A DNA stretch of 64,000 nucleotides from Providencia rettgeri (GTDB lineage: Bacteria > Pseudomonadota > Gammaproteobacteria > Enterobacterales > Enterobacteriaceae). The notes beneath the pieces were generated by a model. It saw only the letters and a program-made list of their open reading frames with translations. It made no database searches and was not told the origin of the DNA. A program made the translations under genes and the position numbers. How positions within the stretch are numbered: the first letter of the stretch is position 1; every line of letters starts with the position of its first letter. The DNA is taken from the NCBI RefSeq assembly GCF_013255915.1, contig NZ_CP053896.1, positions 992,001 through 1,056,000 on the forward strand, written 5' to 3'. Below are positions 27,617 to 37,313 of the stretch, one piece after another.

Positions 27617-27979
27617 CTAAATTAATTGCATTTTCTTAGCACATGAAACAGAGACAGGGTAATTAACATGCATGCTTTTTGTCTCACCATCAAATCTAAT
27701 CGTGACCTTTCCATTATCATTGTGGTTAATTTGGCAAGGTAAAAAATCACCACTACTCCACAGTTCATTATTTTTCGTAGTAATTTTAGCTTTCCAAGCA
27801 CTTTTACCTGTTGTTGAGTAAGGGAATGAATTTACGTTAGAGCTAGATGTGGCATGTGCTAGATTATAAAATATAAACACATTATCATAGGGGTTATCAC
27901 TATTATGATAATGTATTTCAACTTTCCTTAATGTTTCATTCCAATAATTCTCGACAATCATTGTTCCAATATTTGACAT
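27617..27979 (-). CDS. Hypothetical small beta-rich protein
   Basis: A 120-residue protein of unknown function. It has no signal peptide or membrane segment. The sequence alternates polar and hydrophobic residues as in beta-sandwich proteins (T-M-I-V-E-N-Y-W-N-E-T-L-R-K-V-E-I-H-Y-H-N-S-D-N), ends with G-K-V-T-I-R-F-D-G-E-T-K-S-M-H-V, and has two cysteines. The pattern faintly recalls eukaryote-associated small beta-domain families, but I do not assign it. It lies alone between nqrM and a GDPD gene. Confidence 0.55.
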   Translation of the reverse strand: MSNIGTMIVENYWNETLRKVEIHYHNSDNPYDNVFIFYNLAHATSSSNVNSFPYSTTGKSAWKAKITTKNNELWSSGDFLPCQINHNDNGKVTIRFDGETKSMHVNYPVSVSCAKKMQLI

Positions 27980-28110
27980 ATAAAACCTTTTTTAAATTAT
28001 TTTAAATAGAATTTTTGTGACGGATTAAATATATCAAGTTTTCTATAGCGGTAAATTAAGAACAATTATTATTAATTGATGAAAAGAATGTTTTTAAGAT
28101 GTGATTTAAT

Positions 28111-28145
28111 TCCTAAGCTATTATTAAAGTAATAATAGCTTAGGA
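28111..28145 (-). terminator. 15-base-pair hairpin downstream of the GDPD gene
   Basis: TCCTAAGCTATTATT at 28111-28125 and AATAATAGCTTAGGA at 28131-28145 are perfectly complementary with a 5-base loop. It lies 12 bases after the stop of the minus-strand gene at 28158; the T-run is poor. Confidence 0.5.
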
Positions 28146-28157
28146 GATGTTATTAGA

Positions 28158-29054
28158 TTATTTTTTAAATGCTTTTGGGGAATCAACCATTACAGCATCA
28201 ACACCAATTTCTTTTGCGAGTTGGTAGTCACTGTCATTATTAACACCAAAGACAATGATATAGGCATTACCATTTTTTCTAAAACAGTCGATGGCCTCTT
28301 TATCCCATGAAAGGGTAGCTGGTGAGCGTGCCTCACCTAATGTATATTTTTCAACTACTTCAACTTTACGATGTAGCTCAAAGCCATACCAACGAGTGGT
28401 GGTTTTGTCATTTTCTATTGAGCATTGATGGTTCATCACGATATTTGCCAACATAGTCCGAGTTTCATCACGGCTTTCAAATAGTGAAATTTTTGATGAA
28501 AGGGATTTTAGCGCTTTTAAAAATTCATCATTAGTGGAATAAAAACGTACTCGGCTAAATGAATTAGTTTTATCTAGTAATGCAAGGATAGCTTGTGCTT
28601 GGATATTAGGGTCTGCATCAGGTGATTTTAAATCAATATAAAAAGTCGTATCAGGGTATTTTTTTAAAATAGTTTCTAGTCTACTAATAGTAGTATCTTG
28701 CATAGGTAGTTGCAGGTTATTTTTTATATTGTATTTATATGCAGCATTTATACGGTTAAGTTGCAGGGCATTATATTTTGATACAGGACCTTCATGGTCT
28801 GTAAGTGAGCTTAAGTCACTTGGACGATATAAAACGAGTTGATTATCTTTACTTAACTGAGCGGTAAGCCAAATAGCATCAGCATTATTTTTCTTCGCTA
28901 AATCAATTGCATAAATTGTATTTTCTGGTGCATCAGCCGTTCCTGCACGGTGAGCAACAATTTTAGGGGATAGTGCAAAAACGGTTTGGCTAGCAAACAG
29001 TATTATGAGAGTTGCCATAAATTTAAAATATTTTGATGTTGATGTAATTGCCAT
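28158..29054 (-). CDS. Exported glycerophosphodiester phosphodiesterase-like protein, atypical active site
   Basis: A TIM-barrel protein of the GDPD family, 298 residues from ATG 29054, with a signal peptide ending about F-A-L-S. The first catalytic motif V-A-H-R-A-G-T-A-D-A-P-E-N-T is intact. The usual second motif (E-x-D then H-D) is not: at the corresponding place it reads I-W-L-T-A-Q-L-S-K-D and V-L-Y-R-P-S-D-L, so the metal-binding Glu/Asp and the general-acid His appear lost. Later F-Y-I-D-L-K and the C-terminal G-V-D-A-V-M-V-D-S-P are present. Either a distinct subfamily or inactive. A TTG at 29081 is an alternative start. Confidence 0.7.
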   Translation of the reverse strand: MAITSTSKYFKFMATLIILFASQTVFALSPKIVAHRAGTADAPENTIYAIDLAKKNNADAIWLTAQLSKDNQLVLYRPSDLSSLTDHEGPVSKYNALQLNRINAAYKYNIKNNLQLPMQDTTISRLETILKKYPDTTFYIDLKSPDADPNIQAQAILALLDKTNSFSRVRFYSTNDEFLKALKSLSSKISLFESRDETRTMLANIVMNHQCSIENDKTTTRWYGFELHRKVEVVEKYTLGEARSPATLSWDKEAIDCFRKNGNAYIIVFGVNNDSDYQLAKEIGVDAVMVDSPKAFKK

Positions 29055-29293
29055 AGAGATGATCCATAAATAGTTTTTCAAGGTATTGTCGTTGGTAAAA
29101 CAACTCTTTTTATTACTTTTTTGTTTAAAAGTAAGTATTAATACTTATTTTTAAGACAAACTTTAAATAAAATCTTTATTGGATAGATTGGCAGATGATT
29201 ATTGCAATATGATGAATTACCTAGTTATCATTAAGTTAGCTTGTTATTCATCCATTTATGGTGGTCTGATAATAATTGCATGGCTATTAAAGA

Positions 29294-29313
29294 TACTGTA
29301 TATTTAAACAGTT
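29294..29313. promoter_or_regulatory. LexA (SOS) box of dinB
   Basis: TACTGTATATTTAAACAGTT contains the exact CTGT-N8-ACAG core (29296-29311) and lies 23 bases before the dinB start, as expected for LexA control. Confidence 0.85.
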
Positions 29314-29335
29314 GATTGATTGTTAGGGTATACTC

Positions 29336-30391
29336 GTGCGTAAAATTATTCATATTGATATGGACTGCTTTTATGCCGCCATCGAGATGCGTGACGACCC
29401 AAGCCTTCGCAATGTACCTATTGCGGTGGGAGGTAGCGCAGATCGCCGAGGAGTGATTAGTACTGCAAATTATGAAGCACGTCGCTACGGTGTTCATAGT
29501 GCGATGTCTACAGCGATTGCACTTAGGCTTTGCCCTCACTTGAAAGTGGTTCCTGGGCATATGGCACTTTATAAAGAAACCTCTCTTCATATTCGAAAAA
29601 TATTTGCGCGTTACACAGACCTCATAGAACCGCTTTCTCTTGATGAGGCTTATTTGGATGTTACGGATTGTACGCAATTACACGGCTCTGCAACGTTAAT
29701 TGCTGAGGCTATCCGTAAGCAAATCTTTGATGAATTACAGCTCACTGCTTCAGCGGGGATCGCTCCAATAAAATTTTTGGCAAAGATTGCTTCCGATATG
29801 AACAAACCGAATGGCCAATTCGTGATCACACCACAAGATATCGATCAATTCGTTCTTAAATTGCCGCTAAAAAAAATACCAGGAGTGGGTAAGGTAACAG
29901 CCCAAAAATTAGCGGATATGGGGTTGGTGACTTGTGCCGATGTTCAAAAATATGATGTAGTTGCGTTGATTAAAAGCATGGGGAAATTTGGGCAGGTACT
30001 TTGGGAGCGTTGCCATGGTATCGATGAACGTGCGATTAACCCTGATAGGCTTAGGAAATCGGTAGGAGTTGAACGTACACTTACAGAAGATATCTATCAA
30101 TGGGAAGATTGCTTGCCGTTGTTGGATAAATTATACGATAAACTCCAACTGCGTTTAGCAAAGGTAAAGCCTGACCTTCGTATTGCTCGCCAAGGTGTAA
30201 AATTTAAATTTGCAGACTTTCAGCAAACGACACAAGAACATGTATATCCAGTTCTCAATAAACAAGATTTGGTACAAATAGCGAAAAAAGCTTGGGATAA
30301 CCGCCGCTTAGGGCGTGGCGTTCGGTTAGTTGGTTTGCATGTGATGCTGCAAAGTCCTCAGCTTGAACGGCAATTATTACTTGAATTATAA
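29336..30391 (+). CDS. dinB: DNA polymerase IV
   Basis: DinB is the SOS-induced Y-family translesion polymerase. The 351-residue protein has catalytic D8 in [10 protein letters not shown] and D103-E104 in S-L-D-E-A-Y, the helix-hairpin-helix region I-P-G-V-G-K-V-T and the little-finger domain ending in a Q-L-x-L-x-L-like clamp motif (E-R-Q-L-L-L-E-L). Start is GTG 29336. A LexA box precedes it. Confidence 0.96.
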   Translation: MRKIIHIDMDCFYAAIEMRDDPSLRNVPIAVGGSADRRGVISTANYEARRYGVHSAMSTAIALRLCPHLKVVPGHMALYKETSLHIRKIFARYTDLIEPLSLDEAYLDVTDCTQLHGSATLIAEAIRKQIFDELQLTASAGIAPIKFLAKIASDMNKPNGQFVITPQDIDQFVLKLPLKKIPGVGKVTAQKLADMGLVTCADVQKYDVVALIKSMGKFGQVLWERCHGIDERAINPDRLRKSVGVERTLTEDIYQWEDCLPLLDKLYDKLQLRLAKVKPDLRIARQGVKFKFADFQQTTQEHVYPVLNKQDLVQIAKKAWDNRRLGRGVRLVGLHVMLQSPQLERQLLLEL

Positions 30392-30421
30392 AAAACACCC
30401 ATCGTATGATAGGTGTTTGAT
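30391..30421. terminator. Bidirectional terminator between dinB and pepD
   Basis: AAACACC at 30393-30399 and GGTGTTT at 30412-30418 form the base of a hairpin, extended by ATC/GAT, with A and T tracts on either side. It serves two convergent genes. Confidence 0.65.
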
Positions 30422-30439
30422 TTACAATTAATTAGTTGT

Positions 30440-31900
30440 TTATTCTTTAACTGGAATTGCTTTTAAAACCGCAGTTAATAATTTCCAATACTCACCAACG
30501 CTTGCAATATGCACACGCTCATCAGGGGAGTGCGCACCACGAATAGTTGGCCCAATTGAAACCATATCCATGTCTGGGTAAGGCTTTTTGAATAAGCCAC
30601 ACTCAAGGCCTGCGTGGATCACCATCACATTAGGAATTTTACCGAATAGTTTGTTGTAGGTATCACTGACTAAATGCATCACTGGTGAGTCTGCATCGGG
30701 CTGCCAACCAGGGTAGCTGCCTTCTGCTCGATATTGGGCTTGTGCTAATTTACTGATAGATGTCAGCATGTTAACAACGTAGTTCTTGCCGCTATCGATA
30801 AGTGAGCGAACAAGGAAGATAATTTCTGCTTTATCTTCAGTTAGGCGTACCACACCTTCATTAAGTGACGTTTCAACCACGCCAATAGCCACATCGCTCA
30901 TGCGAATTACACCGTTCGGTGCTGCATTTAAGAAGAAAACAAAACGCTTTTGGCAATCATCAGAAAGGGCTTTTAGCTCACTTTGCGTTTCGTCAAGTAG
31001 CAGAACAAGGTTAGGCTCAACAACAGCTAATTCATTTTTCAGAATATCTTCATAGCGCGTTCTCAGTGCCGTTAATTCAGCAACTTTGTCTGCTGGAACA
31101 GCAATAATGGCATAGGCTTCACGAGGAATCGCATTGCGAACAGTACCCCCTCTGAAATCTAATAATTTTAGGCTTAAATCTTCTGCGTGCCCTGCTAGAA
31201 AACGAGCTAACAGCTTATTGGCATTACCTAAACCTAAATGTACATCACCACCGGAGTGACCACCTTTTAGGCCTTTTAGGGTCATTGTGAAGGTTTTATA
31301 GCCTTGTGGTAATGCTTCACGAGTCAGGTCAAACGTGGTTGTAAAATCAACACCACCAGCGCAACCCATGTAAATTTCACCTTCTTCTTCGGAGTCGGTG
31401 TTTATCAAAATATCTGCTTGTAACCAGCCTGCTTTCAAGCCAAAAGCACCTTCCATACCGGCTTCTTCGGTCATGGTCAGGAGAACTTCCATTGGCCCAT
31501 GCTCAACGCTATCGTCAGCAAGAACAGCCAAAGCAGAAGCTAAGCCAATGCCGTTATCAGCACCTAAAGTGGTGCCTTCAGCAGTAACCCACTCACCATT
31601 AACATAGGGACGAATTGGATCTGTTTTAAAGTCATGTACCGTGTCGTTATTTTTTTGTGGCACCATGTCCAAGTGAGCTTGTAAAACAACACCTTTACGG
31701 TTTTCATAACCAGGCGTAGCAGGTTTACGGATCAGAATATTGCCTACTTCATCACGTTCAACGTGAAAGCCTTTTTGTTTTGACCAATCAACAATATGCG
31801 CGGCTAAGGCTTCTTCGTGATACGAAGGGTGTGGGATAGAACAGATTTTAGCGAAGATGTCCCATAGCGGTTGGGGGGATAATGTAGCTAGCTCAGACAC
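30440..31900 (-). CDS. pepD: Cytosol non-specific dipeptidase (peptidase D)
   Basis: PepD is an M20 family zinc aminoacyl-histidine dipeptidase. The 486-residue protein shows Q-A-H-L-D-M-V-P-Q, L-G-A-D-N-G-I-G, M-T-E-E-A-G-M-E-G, the I-N-T-D-S-E-E-E-G motif, L-K-G-G-H-S-G-G-D-V and the C-terminal H-A-G-L-E-C-G-L-F; together these supply the metal ligands and lid domain. Start is GTG 31900 after AGGAGAGAGAC, matching the E. coli GTG start. Divergent from gpt. Confidence 0.96.
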   Translation of the reverse strand: MSELATLSPQPLWDIFAKICSIPHPSYHEEALAAHIVDWSKQKGFHVERDEVGNILIRKPATPGYENRKGVVLQAHLDMVPQKNNDTVHDFKTDPIRPYVNGEWVTAEGTTLGADNGIGLASALAVLADDSVEHGPMEVLLTMTEEAGMEGAFGLKAGWLQADILINTDSEEEGEIYMGCAGGVDFTTTFDLTREALPQGYKTFTMTLKGLKGGHSGGDVHLGLGNANKLLARFLAGHAEDLSLKLLDFRGGTVRNAIPREAYAIIAVPADKVAELTALRTRYEDILKNELAVVEPNLVLLLDETQSELKALSDDCQKRFVFFLNAAPNGVIRMSDVAIGVVETSLNEGVVRLTEDKAEIIFLVRSLIDSGKNYVVNMLTSISKLAQAQYRAEGSYPGWQPDADSPVMHLVSDTYNKLFGKIPNVMVIHAGLECGLFKKPYPDMDMVSIGPTIRGAHSPDERVHIASVGEYWKLLTAVLKAIPVKE

Positions 31901-31924
31901 GTCTCTCTCCTTTTATTTTCCCTT

Positions 31925-32042
31925 TATATTTCAATCTGTAGCGTTGTTGGCTTCATTCATAAATCCCAGTCACATACTTATGTATGCTCCTAGGATTTAC
32001 TCATTTGCCGCCTAGCTACAAATTGAACTATTTAGGGATAAT
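31925..32042. repeat. ERIC-type intergenic repeat
   Basis: The stretch has the ERIC/IRU plan: a left end TTTCAATCTGTAGC, a centre ATCCCAGTCACATACTTATG-TATGCTCCTAGGAT that is itself an inverted repeat, and a right end TTTGCCGCCTAGCTACAA followed by TTGAACTATTTAGGGATA. It is degenerate relative to the E. coli consensus. It lies 25 bases upstream of the pepD start, between pepD and gpt. Confidence 0.75.
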
Positions 32043-32267
32043 ATCCTGAATAACCCAGTAGGAGCTGATTGGCAACCAACATTAATTTCAGCTTCAATTT
32101 TAAAAGGAATATTGCTGTAATTATGATCTAACAGCCTGAAGTTTCGAATTAAAGGCTGCCTCTTTTATAAACTCAGGATAACACTTTCTTTTGAGCAATG
32201 GACAGTGTAAATGATAATAATTAATGGCTAATGGTGCTTTTTACTGGTTTTTAACCGGCCAAATCAC

Positions 32268-32290
32268 TATAATCTCGCGCAACCTTTTTT
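32268..32290 (+). promoter_or_regulatory. Candidate -10 region of gpt
   Basis: A perfect TATAAT at 32268-32273 is followed by the GC-rich CTCGCGC. No good -35 hexamer is visible at 17 bases. It is 65 bases before the gpt start; the rest of the gap from the ERIC element shows nothing further. Confidence 0.45.
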
Positions 32291-32337
32291 CCGCAAGACA
32301 CTTTTCAGATTTACTCAGCAGTCGGGACCCGAATTTT

Positions 32338-32802
32338 ATGAGCGAAAAATATGTCGTAACGTGGGATATGTTGCAAATACATGCCCGTAAACTCGCACAA
32401 CGTTTATTACCAGTAGAGCAATGGACCGGTATTATCGCGGTTAGCCGTGGTGGCCTTGTTCCTGGAGCACTGCTTGCACGCGAACTTGGTATTCGTAACG
32501 TTGATACCGTTTGTATTTCTAGCTATGACCATAATAACCAGCGCGAATTAACCGTGATTAAACGCGCAGAAGGTGATGGTGAAGGCTATATTGTCATCGA
32601 TGATTTAGTAGATACAGGCGGCACAGCTCAAGCTATCCGTAACATGTACCCTAAAGCACATTTTGTCACCATCTTTGCAAAACCTGCAGGCCGTCCATTA
32701 GTTGATGACTACGTAGTTGATATTCCACAAGACACATGGATCGAACAACCATGGGACATGGGTGTCGTTTTTGTTAAACCATTGTGTGAACAAGATAAAT
32801 AA
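32338..32802 (+). CDS. gpt: Xanthine-guanine phosphoribosyltransferase
   Basis: Gpt salvages xanthine and guanine by transfer onto PRPP. The 154-residue protein has the PRPP-binding loop [11 protein letters not shown], the [10 protein letters not shown] region and the C-terminal W-I-E-Q-P-W-D-M-G that contacts the base. The start is ATG 32338 ([10 protein letters not shown]); the open frame extends further upstream but homologues begin here. Upstream of frsA and crl as in E. coli. Confidence 0.96.
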   Translation: MSEKYVVTWDMLQIHARKLAQRLLPVEQWTGIIAVSRGGLVPGALLARELGIRNVDTVCISSYDHNNQRELTVIKRAEGDGEGYIVIDDLVDTGGTAQAIRNMYPKAHFVTIFAKPAGRPLVDDYVVDIPQDTWIEQPWDMGVVFVKPLCEQDK

Positions 32803-32986
32803 ATCTGTTTTTCATGAGCGTTTTAGGTGAAAACATTGTAATTATAAAGCGTTATAGGTTTTATTGATTGCAAAAACACATTAATACCTAAAATTTTTGA
32901 GCTAAACACGATATAATTTGGGGAGTGCATTTTTGCATTCCCTTTATTTTTGGCCAAATTCAACTCTGATCGACAAGGAAATAGGG

Positions 32987-34237
32987 ATGACTCAGCAAAA
33001 CCTTTCAGAAAAACTTTTCAAACCTAAAGTCAGACAAGTTGAAACATCAACATTAGTCTCTTATTCATCTCAAACAATTTCTCAAATTAAAGAACACAGC
33101 GTGTTAAGTGGCTCCCATCATGCGGGTTGGTACCGTATGATTAATCGTTTAATGTGGATTTGGCGAGGAATAGACGCCTTAGAAATTGAAGAAGTGCTAA
33201 GTCGTATTGCTATCTCAGATGCTGAGCGTAGCAATGATAATTTGTTGGATACGGTCATTGGCAACCGTCGTGGAAACTGGTGTTTCGAATGGTCCCAGCA
33301 AGCCATGCGTTGGCAGCAAAAAGCATTAGAATTTGAAAAAGGTGCAGAGGCAGGGGAGGCTTGGTTACGTTCTGCTAATTTGTACAGCATTGCCGCTTAT
33401 CCTTTTATTAAAGGTGACGAGCTGGCTGACCAAGCTATTTTGCTGGCTTGCAAAGCTTATGATAGTGCCGCAAAATTTTCTCAATATCGCCTAAAGAAAA
33501 TTCCTTTCAAAGTTGATGGTGGGAAAGAAGTCTGCGGTTTTTTACATATTCCTTCACAGGGGCAAGGGCCTTATCCGACAGTGATGATCTGTGGCATGTT
33601 AGATAGCTTACAGATTGATTTCTGTCGCTATTTTCGCGACTACCTCGAACCACTCGGTATTGCGATGCTAACATTGGATATGCCGTCAATTGGTTATTCG
33701 GTTAAACACAAGCTTACGCAGGAAACGAGCACCTTACATGAGCAAATCGTTCGACAGCTTGGGGATATTGCTTGGATTGATCATACGCGTTTTGGCATCG
33801 TTGGTATGCGTTTTGGCGCAAATATAGCGTTAAGATTAGCTTATATGTGCCCTGATAAGATTAAAGCAGTCGCTGTCATAGGGCCAATTGTCCACAGTTT
33901 ATTGCATGAAGAGAAATATCAGCAAGATATTCCTCGGATGGTTTTGGATGTATTCGCCAGTCGTTTGGGTATTTATCAAGTTGATGGTTCTGCTTTACGT
34001 CATGAATTAAGTTGCTATTCACTTAAAAATCAAGGGCTTTTGGGGCGGCGCAGTAAGGTTCCAATGCTATCGGTTAGTCTTAAAGATGACATTTACAGCC
34101 CCAAAGCAGAGTCTGATTTAATTCGACGTTCATCGATGGATGCTGACACGATAATGCTACCAAGCCAGCCCGTTTTTGCTAATTTTGAAAAGGCGCTAAG
34201 TGAAACTACTAATTGGTTAAAAGCAAAAATACTTTAA
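32987..34237 (+). CDS. frsA: FrsA, fermentation-respiration switch protein (alpha/beta hydrolase fold)
   Basis: FrsA binds unphosphorylated EIIA-Glc and shifts metabolism toward fermentation. The start is ATG 32987 (M-T-Q-Q-N-L-S-E-K-L-F-K-P, GGAAATAGGG upstream), 416 residues, near the E. coli 414. It has an alpha/beta hydrolase fold C-terminal half, but the nucleophile elbow reads G273-M-R-F-G277, so the usual serine is missing; this is a family feature and esterase activity is doubtful. Followed by crl. Confidence 0.93.
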   Translation: MTQQNLSEKLFKPKVRQVETSTLVSYSSQTISQIKEHSVLSGSHHAGWYRMINRLMWIWRGIDALEIEEVLSRIAISDAERSNDNLLDTVIGNRRGNWCFEWSQQAMRWQQKALEFEKGAEAGEAWLRSANLYSIAAYPFIKGDELADQAILLACKAYDSAAKFSQYRLKKIPFKVDGGKEVCGFLHIPSQGQGPYPTVMICGMLDSLQIDFCRYFRDYLEPLGIAMLTLDMPSIGYSVKHKLTQETSTLHEQIVRQLGDIAWIDHTRFGIVGMRFGANIALRLAYMCPDKIKAVAVIGPIVHSLLHEEKYQQDIPRMVLDVFASRLGIYQVDGSALRHELSCYSLKNQGLLGRRSKVPMLSVSLKDDIYSPKAESDLIRRSSMDADTIMLPSQPVFANFEKALSETTNWLKAKIL

Positions 34238-34308
34238 TTTTATTTAATAACTTGCTTATTTTTTCCCATTTGTTAAAAAGGTGTCTTCCCAAGAAGGAGA
34301 TCCTTAAC

Positions 34309-34710
34309 ATGGCTTTACCGACTGATTACTCAAATGGAAAGTATTTAAAGAAGTTTGCTTCGATAGGACCTTATTTACGTGAAAAACAATGTTTAAATGG
34401 CTGTTATATATTCGATAGCCTCGTTGTTTGCGTGAATGCAAATATTGCCCCAGAAAAACGTGAATTTTGGGGGTGGTGGTTAAAATTGGTTGCAACTGAT
34501 AAGGGGTTTGAATTTACTTATCATTTGGGCCTATACAACAGCCATGGTAGTTGGCAAGTCAAAGCATTAAAAGATGCACCAACCATTGAGGCGACAGAGC
34601 AAAATTTAGTGTCTTTTCACCAAGCCCTTGCAAAACAGCTATCTGAACTTGAGTTAAGCCTCTTTCCCTCCCCGCTAATGACAGAATTAAAACTGGAATT
34701 AAGCGCATAA
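34309..34710 (+). CDS. crl: Sigma factor-binding protein Crl
   Basis: Crl binds sigma-S (RpoS) and promotes its association with core RNA polymerase. The 133-residue protein starts at ATG 34309 after AAGGAG and has the family sequence G-P-Y-L-R-E, W-G-W-W-L-K and the C-terminal helical tail; the length equals E. coli Crl. In E. coli phoE lies between crl and proB; it is absent here. Confidence 0.94.
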   Translation: MALPTDYSNGKYLKKFASIGPYLREKQCLNGCYIFDSLVVCVNANIAPEKREFWGWWLKLVATDKGFEFTYHLGLYNSHGSWQVKALKDAPTIEATEQNLVSFHQALAKQLSELELSLFPSPLMTELKLELSA

Positions 34711-34826
34711 ATTTGTTTTAAACCAACTTTTGTTGAATTTTGCGTTATGCCTGTTGGCATAACGCGCTTCTCCTGATAAAAATGATACCTACTTTTTGGT
34801 TTATTAATCCTAATGGCAGAAAAATG

Positions 34827-35930
34827 ATGAAAAATAGCCAGACGCTGGTAGTTAAATTAGGGACCAGTGTATTAACAGGGGGCTCGCGCCGTTTAAATCA
34901 AGCTCATATTGTTGAGCTGGTTAGGCAGTGCGCGCAGCAATATGAAAAAGGGCATCGTATTATTATTGTGACTTCTGGGGCAATTGCCGCAGGTCGCGAA
35001 CACTTAAATTACCCCGAACTGCCGGCTACCATAGCATCTAAACAGTTGCTTGCGGCGGTCGGTCAAAGTCGTTTAATCCAGTTATGGGAACGGTTATTCT
35101 CCATTTATGGCATTCATATCGGGCAAATGTTACTGACACGAGCCGATTTAGAAGACAGAGAACGTTTCTTAAATGCACGAGATACCTTGCAAGCACTGCT
35201 AGATAACGGAATCATTCCAGTTATCAATGAAAATGATGCTGTGGCTACCGCAGAAATCAAAGTCGGTGATAATGACAATCTATCCGCTTTGGCCGCGATT
35301 CTTGGCGATGCAGATAAACTGCTATTATTGACAGATATCGAAGGCTTATATGATGCTGATCCACGCAGTAATCCAAATGCAAAATTGATCCCTGAAGTGT
35401 ATGGTATCAATGATGAACTTCGCGAAATGGCGGGGGGAAGCGTTAGCGGGTTAGGAACCGGTGGAATGGCAACTAAATTACAAGCAGCAGATGTCGCGGG
35501 CCGCGCAGGAATTGATGTTATCATTGCAGCAGGCAATAAACCGGATGTTATTAATGCGGTTATTGAAAATCTTCCAGTTGGTACCCGTTTTTATGGGCAA
35601 AAAAATCCAATGGAAAATCGTAAACGTTGGATTTTCGGTGCTCCAGCAGCTGGAGATGTGTACATTGATGATGGTGCACAACTGGCAATTATGGAAAAAG
35701 GCAGTTCATTATTGCCAAAAGGTATTAAGAAGATTGAAGGCGATTTCTCCCGAGGCGCAGTGATCCGTATTCGTAATATGGCAGGGAAAGATCTTGCTCA
35801 TGGGGTCAGCCACTATAACAGTGATGCACTTAGAATGATTGCTGGGCACCATTCACAAGAAATCAGCAAAATACTTGGCTATGAACACGGTTCTGTGGCT
35901 GTTCATCGTGATGATATGATAGTGAGTTAA
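34827..35930 (+). CDS. proB: Glutamate 5-kinase
   Basis: ProB phosphorylates glutamate, the first committed and feedback-inhibited step of proline synthesis. It has an amino-acid-kinase domain ([34 protein letters not shown]) and a C-terminal PUA domain (from about residue 275). Start set at ATG 34827 (367 residues, E. coli length); the adjacent ATG at 34824 is equally possible. Two bases separate it from proA. Confidence 0.95.
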   Translation: MKNSQTLVVKLGTSVLTGGSRRLNQAHIVELVRQCAQQYEKGHRIIIVTSGAIAAGREHLNYPELPATIASKQLLAAVGQSRLIQLWERLFSIYGIHIGQMLLTRADLEDRERFLNARDTLQALLDNGIIPVINENDAVATAEIKVGDNDNLSALAAILGDADKLLLLTDIEGLYDADPRSNPNAKLIPEVYGINDELREMAGGSVSGLGTGGMATKLQAADVAGRAGIDVIIAAGNKPDVINAVIENLPVGTRFYGQKNPMENRKRWIFGAPAAGDVYIDDGAQLAIMEKGSSLLPKGIKKIEGDFSRGAVIRIRNMAGKDLAHGVSHYNSDALRMIAGHHSQEISKILGYEHGSVAVHRDDMIVS

Positions 35931-35932
35931 TT

Positions 35933-37186
35933 ATGTTAGAGACAATGGGTAAGGCTGCAAGGGTTGCTTCATGGCAATTAGCTCAGTTAAGTACCAAACA
36001 AAAAAATGCAGCACTATTACAAATTGCAGATCTACTAGAACAAGATAATGCAGTTATACTTGCAGCGAATCAAAAAGACATGGCGCAGGCAAAAGCAAGC
36101 GGTATGACTGAGGCGTTACAAGACCGCTTATTACTGACGCCAGAGCGTTTAAAAAGTATTGCTGATGATGTTAGAAAAGTATGCCAATTAGCTGATCCTG
36201 TTGGGCAAATCATTGATGGAAGCCAATTGGATAGCGGCTTAAATTTACAGCGCCGCCGTGTCCCATTGGGGGTTGTCGGTGTCATTTATGAAGCCCGCCC
36301 TAATGTCACCGTTGATGTGGCTTCGTTATGTTTAAAGACAGGTAATGCGGTCATTTTACGTGGCGGGAAAGAGACGCATCATACTAACCTTGCGGTGGTG
36401 GAAGTTATTCAAAAAGCATTGGAAAATAGCGGCTTGCCAGCAGATGCAGTACAAGCTATTAATAACCCTGACCGTGAATTAGTTGCGCAATTACTCAAAT
36501 TAGATCGCTACGTGGATATGCTAATCCCTCGAGGCGGTGCGGGTTTACATAAATTATGTCGTGAGCAATCAACGATCCCAGTAATTACCGGGGGAATTGG
36601 TGTTTGCCATACATTTGTTGATAAATCGGTAGATTTTAATAAAGCCATTAACGTGATTATTAATGCAAAAGTTCAGCGCCCAAGCGCTTGTAATTCACTG
36701 GAAACATTATTAGTTCATAAAGAGATTGCGAATGAATTTCTGCCGTTTTTAAGTGAAAAAATGGCACAACAACAAGTTACATTACATGCGAGTGAAAAAG
36801 CGCTTCCATTGCTAAAACAAGGTCCAGCTAAAGTTGTTGATGTAAAACCTGAAAACCTTGTCGATGAGTGGCTCTCACTGGATCTTAACGTAGACATTGT
36901 TGACGATATTGACGCGGCTATCGACCATATTCGTCATTATGGTACAGCCCATTCTGATGCTATCTTGACAGAATCTATTCACCAAGCTGACTATTTCGTT
37001 CAATGTGTAGATTCAGCCGCGGTATATGTTAATGCAAGCACTCGCTTTACCGATGGTGGGCAGTTTGGTTTAGGTGCAGAGGTCGCAGTGAGTACGCAAA
37101 AATTACATTCACGTGGCCCTATGGGGTTAGATGCACTAACAACGTACAAATGGATCGGGTATGGTGACTTTTTAAGTCGTCCATAA
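35933..37186 (+). CDS. proA: Gamma-glutamyl phosphate reductase
   Basis: ProA reduces gamma-glutamyl phosphate to glutamate semialdehyde with NADPH, second step of proline synthesis. 417 residues of the aldehyde dehydrogenase superfamily; the catalytic cysteine lies in [11 protein letters not shown], and L-I-P-R-G-G-A-G and [10 protein letters not shown] are typical. It forms a two-gene operon with proB, closed by the terminator at 37206. Confidence 0.97.
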   Translation: MLETMGKAARVASWQLAQLSTKQKNAALLQIADLLEQDNAVILAANQKDMAQAKASGMTEALQDRLLLTPERLKSIADDVRKVCQLADPVGQIIDGSQLDSGLNLQRRRVPLGVVGVIYEARPNVTVDVASLCLKTGNAVILRGGKETHHTNLAVVEVIQKALENSGLPADAVQAINNPDRELVAQLLKLDRYVDMLIPRGGAGLHKLCREQSTIPVITGGIGVCHTFVDKSVDFNKAINVIINAKVQRPSACNSLETLLVHKEIANEFLPFLSEKMAQQQVTLHASEKALPLLKQGPAKVVDVKPENLVDEWLSLDLNVDIVDDIDAAIDHIRHYGTAHSDAILTESIHQADYFVQCVDSAAVYVNASTRFTDGGQFGLGAEVAVSTQKLHSRGPMGLDALTTYKWIGYGDFLSRP

Positions 37187-37203
37187 TGAGTAAAAATGAT
37201 GAG

Positions 37204-37233
37204 ATAGCCACACTTGTGTGGCTTTCTTTTTTT
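37204..37233 (+). terminator. Intrinsic terminator of proBA
   Basis: AGCCACAC at 37206-37213 and GTGTGGCT at 37216-37223 form a tight stem followed by a long T-rich tract. Confidence 0.88.
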
Positions 37234-37313
37234 ATTTGCCAAACTAGGCAGTTTATCATAAGCAAATTTGTAATCGGTATTGCTTAGTATTTATGATGAT
37301 GGGATGAAATTTA

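Noticed and set aside
33803-33817. FrsA active-site loss (G-M-R-F-G without serine) as a novelty
   Set aside because: The missing nucleophile serine is, to my knowledge, shared by the FrsA family, so it is not specific to this genome.
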